This document shows, in pieces, positions 8,479 to 15,492 of a stretch of 21,208 nt of DNA. The notes under the pieces were generated by a model, which saw only the letters and a list, made by a program, of their open reading frames with translations, had not been told where the DNA came from and made no database searches. The first letter of the stretch is position 1. Each line of letters starts with the position of its first letter. The stretch comes from Chlorobiota bacterium (GTDB lineage Bacteria > Bacteroidota > Bacteroidia > Flavobacteriales > Flavobacteriaceae). The translations under genes were made by a program, and so were the position numbers. The stretch lies in contig JAADHG010000092.1 of NCBI GenBank assembly GCA_013151975.1, positions 1 through 21,208 of the forward strand. The letters are read 5' to 3'.

Positions 8479-9327
8479 TTAATTTAATATTACATTACTG
8501 CATAATTGATATGCATCTTCTAAAATGTTTTTTCTTCTATTTTCGGAAATATTAATTTCATTTAAAACCTCAGGAGTTGCACACAAATGTTTACATAACA
8601 CTATGTTTTTTTCTATAAGTTTTTGTTTTTCAGATTTCTTGAGTGTATTTAAACAGGTAATTGGGTATAACCCTGAAATACCTATAAGTTCTCTTAGACT
8701 TCCTTTTTCAGGAAAATCCCAACTTAAAAGTTTTAAACCAATACAATTGCCATATTGAATAGCATCTTTGGTAAAACGAGTATTGGTAACTACCCAGCCT
8801 TGGTGAAACTTGTGTTCATGTCCGCTTTTTTTTACCCATTGCTTTTCAACGTCTAGAAATCTAGATTGAATATAAAGCGGAACTTTTACATTACATTTTA
8901 TATTAACCGAATTGTGAAATTTACATTCAATCATAAAGTGTTTGTTATCTTTTTCAGCCACTACATCTACTTCGTGTTGCACACAATTTCCTTGTACAAT
9001 CACTCCAACTTTTACACGATAACCTTGATGCTTTAATAGTTCTCCAACAAATTTTTCAAAAGGATAACCTGTAGGCCCCAATTCCATAATTGCTCTTTTT
9101 AGCTTATATCTTGACGCCACTGCTCGCGAATGCTTATATAATTCCTTAAAAGCCGTCCTGTAAATTTCTTTTGTAGTAATATTTTCGTGTAATGAGGCTT
9201 CTATGTCATCCGTGATTTTGTGTGTAATTACTTTAGAAGCACCTGCATTAATAAGGGACGCTATAAGTTTGTCTCTTTCAAAAAGAACTTTTTCTCCGCT
9301 AGCCTTTATGATTTTTATAGTATTCAT
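8479..9327 (-). CDS. ATP-cone domain + PD-(D/E)XK (Mrr-like) nuclease
   Basis: The 282-residue protein joins two recognisable parts. Residues 3-85 form an ATP-cone (IKIIKASGEKVLFERDKLIA, then TTKEIYRTAFKEL and ASRYKLKRAI), the nucleotide-sensing domain of ribonucleotide reductases and NrdR. Residues 90-200 form a restriction-endonuclease-like core: FEKFVGELLKHQGYRV with Glu91, then HEVDVVAE (Asp121) and FMIECKFH (Glu134, Lys136) as the catalytic D...ExK set, then VVTNTRFTKDAIQYG, the usual C-terminal Mrr element. The C-terminal 75 residues are helical with several Cys (225, 245, 249, 276) and may be helix-hairpin-helix-like. It should cut or bind nucleic acid under control of ATP/dATP, but the target is unknown. 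First gene of the tight three-gene cassette. Confidence 0.85.
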   Translation of the reverse strand: MNTIKIIKASGEKVLFERDKLIASLINAGASKVITHKITDDIEASLHENITTKEIYRTAFKELYKHSRAVASRYKLKRAIMELGPTGYPFEKFVGELLKHQGYRVKVGVIVQGNCVQHEVDVVAEKDNKHFMIECKFHNSVNIKCNVKVPLYIQSRFLDVEKQWVKKSGHEHKFHQGWVVTNTRFTKDAIQYGNCIGLKLLSWDFPEKGSLRELIGISGLYPITCLNTLKKSEKQKLIEKNIVLCKHLCATPEVLNEINISENRRKNILEDAYQLCSNVILN

Positions 9328-9402
9328 GTTTATTATTTCAAGTAATTATAAGAAGGATAATTAGTCACTTAATATAGCATATTGCTAATTGTCTTTTTTA
9401 AG

Positions 9403-10761
9403 TTATGTCATTCCATCCATTTTTTCATCATCCATTCCCATCTGCATTTTCCCATCATTGCCTGTATGAGATTTCATAAAAAGAAATTGACCTAAAAAAA
9501 TAAGAATAATTCCTATTAAAGCAACAACGAGAACAAAAGGATCGCTCAAATATTTTAAATATATAAAGGCAAATAAAACGATAAGATCCATAATAATTGC
9601 AATTATTGGAATGATTGAATTAAAGTTCATATTCACATCTTTTTTCAAATATCTTATAAGTCCCCAATGAATAGCAATGTCCATTATTAGATAGAAAATA
9701 GCTCCAATGGAAGCAATTCGGGTAAGGTCGAATAGAATGGTTAAAAGTATGGCGAGAGAAACGGTAAAAATAAGAGCAGGGTTTTTAGGCCTTCTCATTT
9801 TATTCATATCAGGCACTTGCTTCATGTTGCCTAGCATACCTAACATTCTGGAAGCTGAATATACACTCGCTATTACTCCTGAAACTGTTGCGATAATTGC
9901 GAGGAAAATTGTTAATATGGAACCCCATTCACCAAAGACAGGTTCTGCTGCAGCAGCTAAAGCATAGTCTTTTGCTTCAATAATTTTAGAAATACTTAAT
10001 CCTCCAGAAACTGATAGTGCTAAAATAACATATATTAGCGTGCATATTATAATTGAAATAATAATAGATCGACCAACATTTTTATGTGGATTTATAATAT
10101 CTCCTCCTTGATTTGTAATTGTTGTAAAGCCTTTATAAGCAAGAATAGATAACGCCAATGCAGCCACAAATCCAAATCCCTCTGGTAGGTTTGCATTGAC
10201 TTCAGAAACATAAGTGCCAGTAATAGTTGGTAAACCAGAAATTACAAGTCCAGCAATTGCTAAAACTGCAATTCCTATAACTTTTATTATTGCGGTAAAA
10301 GTTGCTGTTACCTCTATCACTTTGTTACCTGATATATTGACTATATATGCTATTGCAATAAGTATTACACCAAGAATTGAAGCGTAACCAGCGTATTCTT
10401 TAGGAAATAGTCTAAGTGTATAAGCACCAAAAGTACCTGCTACTAAACTTTCAGAAACTACCATAGACACGTACATTAACAATGAAAAGGTTCCTGTTGC
10501 CGTACTAGGTCCGTATGATTTTGTAAAGAATTTTGCTACTCCTCCTGATGAAGGATATGCATTGGAAAATTTAACATAGGAATACGAACTAAAGCCTACT
10601 ACTATTGCCCCAGCTATAAATGCTATAGGAAACAAGTCGCCTACCAATTCGGCAATTTGACCCATAAGCACAAAAATACCAGCACCAATCATTACTCCAG
10701 TGCCTAATGAAATAGACCCAATTAATGATAATTTTTGCTTTTCTTGTTTTTGCATTTTCAT
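9403..10761 (-). CDS. APC-family amino-acid permease with Met-rich C-terminal tail
   Basis: The 452-residue protein has about 12 hydrophobic segments. The first helix carries the APC glycine break GTGVMIGAGIF (residues 20-30), and NAYPSSGGVAKFF follows helix 2, as in amino-acid/polyamine permeases. The substrate cannot be told. The last 24 residues leave the membrane as a hydrophilic tail with a Met-rich pattern (GKMQMGMDDEKMDGMT). Such patterns bind Cu+ and recur in the multicopper oxidase and CopB of this window, so the tail may be a copper-linked addition. The gene starts 4 bp after the K+-channel gene ends, so the two are probably co-transcribed. Confidence 0.88.
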   Translation of the reverse strand: MKMQKQEKQKLSLIGSISLGTGVMIGAGIFVLMGQIAELVGDLFPIAFIAGAIVVGFSSYSYVKFSNAYPSSGGVAKFFTKSYGPSTATGTFSLLMYVSMVVSESLVAGTFGAYTLRLFPKEYAGYASILGVILIAIAYIVNISGNKVIEVTATFTAIIKVIGIAVLAIAGLVISGLPTITGTYVSEVNANLPEGFGFVAALALSILAYKGFTTITNQGGDIINPHKNVGRSIIISIIICTLIYVILALSVSGGLSISKIIEAKDYALAAAAEPVFGEWGSILTIFLAIIATVSGVIASVYSASRMLGMLGNMKQVPDMNKMRRPKNPALIFTVSLAILLTILFDLTRIASIGAIFYLIMDIAIHWGLIRYLKKDVNMNFNSIIPIIAIIMDLIVLFAFIYLKYLSDPFVLVVALIGIILIFLGQFLFMKSHTGNDGKMQMGMDDEKMDGMT

Positions 10762-10765
10762 TTTT

Positions 10766-11296
10766 CTAATTGTTTCTAAAATATTTTGAAATGATGAATA
10801 CTATTACAACAAATGCCGACATCATTTCAAACACAGTAATTAGTTTTGCAACAGGAACTATAGGAGTAATATCGCCATACCCAACAGTTGTAAAAGTGAC
10901 AATACTGAAATATAAAAAGTTTGAAAATCGTGAAATTAATGGTTGATTATTTTGAAAGCCTGAAAATGCATCTGTATAAATCTCAGAAACACATAAATAA
11001 TCTATTGCAAATGAAATAACTATAATAGCAATTATAGCACCAAGTAAAAGTAACATGTGATTGAATGAATGGTTGTTTTCAATAAGTGTATCTAATTTTT
11101 TAAATGTATGTGAAACTAAAAGATATATTTTTGTTATTGAAAATAATACTAATGCAACTGCCCATAAATTTGGATATTCCAAATGCCCCCAAATATTCAT
11201 TATTAAAAAGAATAGTGTTAGCAAAACCACCAGAAATATAAATTCTTTAGTAAGGCTTATTACTAATTTAATTTTAGGAAGGATATTGGTCGTCAT
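10766..11296 (-). CDS. Two-pore-helix-type potassium channel family protein (Ion_trans_2)
   Basis: The 176-residue membrane protein has four likely membrane helices (about 19-36, 44-63, 80-101, 155-171). A pore helix with the K+ selectivity filter TVGYGD (137-142) sits in SIVTFTTVGYGDITP between the last two. There is no voltage-sensor charge ladder and no RCK/TrkA-N domain, so it is a simple tetrameric K+ pore. It precedes the APC permease by 4 bp and may tune membrane potential or osmotic balance alongside it. The channel identity is secure; why it sits in a metal island is not known. Confidence 0.9.
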   Translation of the reverse strand: MTTNILPKIKLVISLTKEFIFLVVLLTLFFLIMNIWGHLEYPNLWAVALVLFSITKIYLLVSHTFKKLDTLIENNHSFNHMLLLLGAIIAIIVISFAIDYLCVSEIYTDAFSGFQNNQPLISRFSNFLYFSIVTFTTVGYGDITPIVPVAKLITVFEMMSAFVVIVFIISKYFRNN

Positions 11297-11424
11297 ATTC
11301 TTTTGTTAAATAGATTTTATTAATCGTTTAATCCGTAATAGATATTATTTTTAATACTACTGGTTGTTGTAAATTTAACCATTTCATTTTCCCTAATAAT
11401 TTTTGAATAGAGATATAAATATAA

Positions 11425-11567
11425 TTAGCAATTTATTTCAACGTCTTCATAGCTATGCTTTCCATGTTTACACCATACACAAGAACAATTTTCATGCATA
11501 CAATTTTTATCTTTTAATCGAGAACGAAACCAAAATTTAGCAATAGGTAATAGTATCCATTTTTTTT
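11425..11567 (-). other. Cys-rich C-terminal tail of the FAD oxidoreductase, out of frame after an A8 run
   Basis: The minus strand has A8 (plus-strand T8, 11560-11567) inside codons 338-341 of the FAD oxidoreductase. Read as annotated, translation ends six codons after that run at 11537. With one A fewer, the frame continues as KKWILLPIAKFWFRSRLKDK and then NCMHENCSCVWCKHGKHS, ending at a TAA at 11425, for a 384-residue product. The tail has a C-x4-C-x-C-x2-C cluster like a small metal or Fe-S site and is far from random in composition. It also accounts for most of the 240-bp gap before the K+-channel gene. Whether the shift is a sequencing error, a real mutation or transcriptional slippage cannot be decided here. 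Confidence 0.7.
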
Positions 11568-12580
11568 AAACCACTCATATTATATCTTTTTTGTAAATCA
11601 GGTATAATATCTTTTTTCTTGGCAAGTTCATTAAGTATAACTGTATACCCTTTGTTTCCCAAGCGAGCAAACATCCAACGATTAATCAATGAAGCCTCCA
11701 TTTTAGGTTTAATGTAGGTTTTACACAAATTTTCATAAGATGTATCTTCTATAATACTGCGTGCTGCCAAATAGCCAGATTGCATGGCATAACGCATACC
11801 AAAGCCCCATAATGCATCTTGAAATCCTGCGTTTTCACCAACATAATAAATACGGTTATCTTTTGTGAGTGTTTTACTAAAGAAAAAGTTAATATATCCA
11901 CCAAATTCTTTAGGGTTGATAATGTCAATATCTACTACTTCATGAAGACGCTTTAAAGCGCGTTCAAAGCATTCTTGTGTTTTAGAAAAAGATTTAAAAA
12001 AACAAGTTGCAAAGGTAGCTTTACCATTGTTTACTAAAAGATATGCATATGCTTGTGGAGCAATATCATTATCCAAAAACCCGACATAGTAATTTTTATG
12101 GGTAGTATTAAAAACAATACCTTTGGCTATAGCATCCGCAGCTTTGGGACCTGTTCCTATAATTACCTTTCCTTCTGGAGTTTTTGTTAGGCGAGAATTC
12201 CATTTAATATCGACTCCAGCATCTATTGCTTGTCTTTTTAAGCCTTGATCTAGAGACCACTTATTTGTGCCTCGTTCAACGAGATAAAAAAGTGGACGTG
12301 AAGTATTTACTTTATATTTCTTAGCGAATGAGTCAATATAGATGCCATTAGTATAAGGTTTTAACCGAAAATTTATATCAACGCCAATAGATTCTAAAAA
12401 TTGTTGAGCATCTTCTTTTGACGACCAATTATCAATACCTTGAAAATCACCATTAAATCGCATCCCTACATCTTCTTTCATTTCATGAACAATAACTTCA
12501 TATCCATTTTTTGAAAGGTTAATAGCTGCTACCAATCCAGCTGGACCAGCTCCAATAATATGTACTGTTTTAGAATTCAT
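11537..12580 (-). CDS. NAD(P)/FAD-dependent oxidoreductase, geranylgeranyl-reductase-like (3' end apparently frameshifted)
   Basis: The open frame gives 347 residues. The N-terminal FAD-binding Rossmann motif is VHIIGAGPAGLVAA (GAGPAG at 10-15) with Glu33 closing the ADP-binding fold. A second flavin-contact motif, YYVGENAGFQDALWGFGMR (246-263), is of the type found in geranylgeranyl reductases and related FAD monooxygenase-fold enzymes. Middle strands include the segment IIGTGPKAADA. The substrate is unknown; a polyprenyl or lipid substrate is a guess from the family. Its start overlaps the upstream alpha/beta hydrolase by 11 bp, so they are co-translated. The C-terminus is probably truncated by an A8 run, with the true end likely at 11425. 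Confidence 0.82.
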   Translation of the reverse strand: MNSKTVHIIGAGPAGLVAAINLSKNGYEVIVHEMKEDVGMRFNGDFQGIDNWSSKEDAQQFLESIGVDINFRLKPYTNGIYIDSFAKKYKVNTSRPLFYLVERGTNKWSLDQGLKRQAIDAGVDIKWNSRLTKTPEGKVIIGTGPKAADAIAKGIVFNTTHKNYYVGFLDNDIAPQAYAYLLVNNGKATFATCFFKSFSKTQECFERALKRLHEVVDIDIINPKEFGGYINFFFSKTLTKDNRIYYVGENAGFQDALWGFGMRYAMQSGYLAARSIIEDTSYENLCKTYIKPKMEASLINRWMFARLGNKGYTVILNELAKKKDIIPDLQKRYNMSGLKKMDTITYC

Positions 12581-13547
12581 TTAAAGTAATATTTTTTACT
12601 TTATTGTTTTTAATTGTTGTATTGGGAAATTGATTAATGGCTTTCCAAATTATATTAGGATCTTTTAAAAAAAGTTGATGGTCTCCATTTTTAACTGTTA
12701 TAAATTCTGCATTTGTAAACGTTTCGGCAAATCTTTTGGCATTTTGGAAAGGAGCAGAAGTATCTTGATCACCATGAATAAAGATAATTTTTTTATCTTT
12801 AATTTCTGTGGCAATGGTGTACAAATCAGTTTGTATTACAATTTCTTTTAATGAATTAGCAAAGCTTTGCCAATTGTGCTTTTCTGCATCTTTAAAAACG
12901 TCGTCAGTTAAATTATCTGGTTTAAAAATTTTATTCATAAAAATGGGATGAAGCATACAGGTAAGAGTAGCATATTTGCTTGATGCAATACGATCAAAAA
13001 CAGCATGACCAGACATAATTTCTTTAAATTCTTCTTGATCTTTATAAACTGGAAGACCAGAGATAACAGCTCCATCAAACCAATCTTTATGTTTAGCAAG
13101 TAATGCTAAAGCTATTGTTGCTCCCATAGAGTGGCCTACAATTATTGTTTGCCCATCATTAAAGTTTTCTTTTATAATTACTTTTTCTAATGCTTTTAAC
13201 TGCGTATCGAGACTGTAATCGCTATTGGGTTTGGGAGAGTCGCCAAAGCCTAATAAATCTATTAATAGTAATTTATGTGTTTGGTTAATGGCTTTTAAAT
13301 TTCTTTTCCAGTAGTTTTTAGATCCTGTTAAACCATGGATGAAAATTATTTTTTTTTCTCCTAACCCTAATATTTCATAGTTAAGAGGCATTGTTTCCGG
13401 ATTATACTTTGGAGCGTCAATTACTTTAAAATATTCATAAGCCGCAATTGCACTAATAGGAAGAATAAAAACTATAAGAATAATAAATAGAACATTTTTA
13501 GCAAACTTTAAAAGAGACCATTTTTTTATTTTGTTTGCTTTATTCAT
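12570..13547 (-). CDS. Membrane-anchored alpha/beta hydrolase
   Basis: The 325-residue protein has one N-terminal membrane anchor (about residues 17-36), putting the catalytic domain in the periplasm or at the membrane surface. The hydrolase fold shows the oxyanion segment FIHGLTGSKNYW (about 69-80), LIDLLGFGDSPKP, the nucleophile elbow GHSMG with Ser140, the acid in HGDQD (Asp262) and the His in NGDHQLFL (His290), so the catalytic triad is complete. The substrate may be an ester, lactone or lipid and cannot be named. It lies 12 bp downstream of the NADH dehydrogenase gene and overlaps the FAD oxidoreductase, giving a three-gene redox/hydrolase unit. Confidence 0.9.
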   Translation of the reverse strand: MNKANKIKKWSLLKFAKNVLFIILIVFILPISAIAAYEYFKVIDAPKYNPETMPLNYEILGLGEKKIIFIHGLTGSKNYWKRNLKAINQTHKLLLIDLLGFGDSPKPNSDYSLDTQLKALEKVIIKENFNDGQTIIVGHSMGATIALALLAKHKDWFDGAVISGLPVYKDQEEFKEIMSGHAVFDRIASSKYATLTCMLHPIFMNKIFKPDNLTDDVFKDAEKHNWQSFANSLKEIVIQTDLYTIATEIKDKKIIFIHGDQDTSAPFQNAKRFAETFTNAEFITVKNGDHQLFLKDPNIIWKAINQFPNTTIKNNKVKNITLNEF

Positions 13548-13559
13548 TTCAGACTCTAT

Positions 13560-14903
13560 TTAGTTTTTAGAATTAGGCTTAAAATTTCTTATAATCAGTC
13601 TATTACTTTTTTCGTAACTAAAATAACTTATTGTCCAATTAAGACCAACCAACAATTTATTTCTAAAACCACTTATTGACATTAAATGCACAAAAGACCA
13701 TAACAACCAAGCAGCATAACCTGTAAATTTTAATTTGCCCAAATCGGCTACAGCACGACGCTTTCCAACAGTTGCAAGAGAACCTTTATCTTTATATTTA
13801 AAAGGTTTTAAAGGTTTGTCATTAATAATATTAATCAATGTTTTTGAAAGAAATTTTCCTTGTTGTATAGCAGGTTGTGCTACTTGTGGATGACCTTTGG
13901 GTGTCTCTTTAGTTATAACCGCAGCAATATCTCCCATTGCAAATACATCTTTTAACCCTTCTACTTGTAAATGTTGATTTGTTTTTAATCGATTTCCATT
14001 TACTAAATACTTTTCATCTATTCCTTTAGGTAACTGTCCTTTTACACCTGCTGTCCAAATTAAATTTTTGGCATGAATTTTCTTTCCGTTCTTTGTTGTT
14101 ACTACTTTACCATCATAATCGGTGACTATTTCATTAAACAATACTTTTACATTGAGTGCTTTTAAATATTTTAGTGTTTGGGTAGAGGCTTTATTAGACA
14201 TTGCTGCTATTAATTTATTAGAGCCTTCCACTAGATAAATTTTCATTATAGATGATGGGTATTCAGGGTAATCTTTAGGAAGTATATACTTGCAAAACTC
14301 TGCTAACGCTCCAGCCATTTCTACACCTGCTGGACCACCGCCAACAATTACAAAATTAGTAAGTGCATCACGTTCATCATCATTACAGGTTATAGTTGCT
14401 TGTTCTAAATTTTGAAGCATCATATGACGAATGTTTAATGAATCTCGAATATTTTTCATTCCTAAACTGTTTTCTTCTACGTTTTTCATACCGAAGAAAT
14501 TAGTTGTAGTTCCTGTAGCTAAAACCAAATAATCGTAAGTTAATAATCCTTTGTTGGTATAGACGGTTTTAGTTTTAGTATTAATTTCTTCAACTTCAGC
14601 CAATCTAAAGACAACATTTTTATAGTTTGATATTTGTTTTCTAAAAGGAAATGCTATGCTATCTGGCTCTAATCCACTTGTGGCTACTTGATAGAGTAGT
14701 GGTTGAAATTGATGAAAATTATTTTTATCAATAAGTACTACTTGTACTTTTTGTTTTTTTAATCCTTTTGCTAAAGCTAAACCAGCAAAACCACCACCAA
14801 TAATAACAACGCGTGGAAACTTAATTTCAGGTAAGCAGATTGATGCATCTGTTTCGCAAGATGTATCTGCGCAATTATGTATTGATGTTTTATTACTAAC
14901 CAT
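13560..14903 (-). CDS. Type II NADH dehydrogenase-like FAD oxidoreductase with Cys-containing N-terminal extension
   Basis: The 447-residue flavoprotein matches NDH-2 enzymes, which pass electrons from NADH to quinone at the inner membrane face. It shows FAD-binding RVVIIGGGFAGLALAKGL (GGGFAG 36-41), the diagnostic NNFHQFQPLLYQVATSGLEP (61-80), NAD-binding FVIVGGGPAGVEMAGALAE (184-202), and VFAMGDIAAV near residue 310. A C-terminal amphipathic/hydrophobic stretch (GYAAWLLWSFVHLMSISGF) is the membrane-binding part. Residues 1-29 are an extension with three Cys (11, 16, 23) and no hydrophobic stretch, so not a signal peptide; it may bind metal. The next gene downstream starts after 12 bp. Upstream is a 136-bp gap with a long inverted repeat. 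Confidence 0.88.
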   Translation of the reverse strand: MVSNKTSIHNCADTSCETDASICLPEIKFPRVVIIGGGFAGLALAKGLKKQKVQVVLIDKNNFHQFQPLLYQVATSGLEPDSIAFPFRKQISNYKNVVFRLAEVEEINTKTKTVYTNKGLLTYDYLVLATGTTTNFFGMKNVEENSLGMKNIRDSLNIRHMMLQNLEQATITCNDDERDALTNFVIVGGGPAGVEMAGALAEFCKYILPKDYPEYPSSIMKIYLVEGSNKLIAAMSNKASTQTLKYLKALNVKVLFNEIVTDYDGKVVTTKNGKKIHAKNLIWTAGVKGQLPKGIDEKYLVNGNRLKTNQHLQVEGLKDVFAMGDIAAVITKETPKGHPQVAQPAIQQGKFLSKTLINIINDKPLKPFKYKDKGSLATVGKRRAVADLGKLKFTGYAAWLLWSFVHLMSISGFRNKLLVGLNWTISYFSYEKSNRLIIRNFKPNSKN

Positions 14904-15039
14904 TTTAAAAAGATTTTGCTGGGTTGACTTGTTTGTGCCTGCTCAAGAAAAAGGAAAATAGTAACAACTTTTACATTTTAGTATTAGTTGACATAGTAAC
15001 TACTTCCTTTTTCTTAGTTGCAGGACTTAATATTTTTAT
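14904..15039 (-). promoter_or_regulatory. Gap with long imperfect hairpin between the heavy-metal-binding protein and NDH-2 genes
   Basis: AAGAAAAAGGAA at 14945-14956 is the exact inverse of TTCCTTTTTCTT at 15004-15015. The match continues inward with few mismatches (ATAGTAAC against TAGTTAC), giving a stem of about 20 bp around a loop of roughly 30 nt. On the transcript it follows the stop of the heavy-metal-binding gene and precedes NDH-2. It could be a terminator ending in a pyrimidine tract, an attenuator or an mRNA-processing hairpin. Confidence 0.45.
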
Positions 15040-15417
15040 TTAATGCTTATGCTCATCATGTTTGTCGTCTTTTTTCTTTTTCATGTCCATCTTTTTCTCT
15101 ACCATTTTCATACCGCATTTAGGGCATTCACCTGGTTTGTCACTTTTTACTTCAGGATGCATTGAGCAGGTATACGTTTTAGCCATCATTTTATCATGCT
15201 TCATTTCCATTTTTTTAAGTTCCATACCACATTTAGGACATTCACCTGCTTTGTCACTTTTTACTTCAGGATGCATAGAGCACGTGTACATGGCTTTATC
15301 TTTTGCCATATCCATATGATCATGTTTCATGTCGTCATGCTTTTTCTCTTGAGCTTGCATTGTAGAAACTGTAAATAATCCTAATGCAATTGTTGTGATT
15401 AAAATTTTTGTCTTCAT
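15040..15417 (-). CDS. Secreted protein with two heavy-metal-binding domains
   Basis: From the ATG at 15417 the product is 125 residues with a Sec signal peptide (MKTKILITTIALGLFTVSTMQA). The mature protein is Met/His/Lys-rich and carries two copies of the heavy-metal-binding domain: MYTCSMHPEVKSDKAGECPKCGM (43-65, given here in two overlapping parts: MYTCSMHPEVKSDK and DKAGECPKCGM) and TYTCSMHPEVKSD ... GECPKCGM (81-103). Cys46/60/63 and 84/98/101 plus the HP pair form the metal sites. It should buffer or ferry copper in the periplasm. The frame is open to an ATG at 15450, but that start would put charged residues before the signal peptide, so 15417 is chosen; AAAAAAAGTAAAACT precedes it. 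The same domain occurs twice in CopA. Confidence 0.9.
   Translation of the reverse strand: MKTKILITTIALGLFTVSTMQAQEKKHDDMKHDHMDMAKDKAMYTCSMHPEVKSDKAGECPKCGMELKKMEMKHDKMMAKTYTCSMHPEVKSDKPGECPKCGMKMVEKKMDMKKKKDDKHDEHKH
15109..15291. repeat. Tandem 69-bp coding repeat (heavy-metal-binding domain copies)
   Basis: Positions 15109-15177 and 15223-15291 align without gaps at 62 of 69 bases, with a period of 114 bp. Most of the seven differences keep the amino acid. The duplication that made the two-domain protein is therefore fairly recent or kept similar by gene conversion. Confidence 0.85.
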
Positions 15418-15492
15418 AGTTTTACTTTTTTTAATTGAATTTGTTATCATTTTTAAATTTATTTAAAGGTTAATAATATATTGTTTTAATAA

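Noticed and set aside
9328..9402. Inverted AATTAG/CTAATT in the gap between the permease and the nuclease
   Set aside because: Six-base arms 20 nt apart in AT-rich DNA are expected by chance; no U run follows.
11328..11387. 19-codon minus-strand ORF (MKWLNLQQPVV...) upstream of the K+-channel gene
   Set aside because: Too short, no recognisable motif, lies in AT-rich non-coding sequence; could be a chance ORF.
15062..15378. Plus-strand ORFs with repeated Cys/His patterns (HLGHSPGLSLFTSGC)
   Set aside because: These are the antisense shadow of the duplicated heavy-metal-binding domain; the minus strand has a signal peptide and known motifs.
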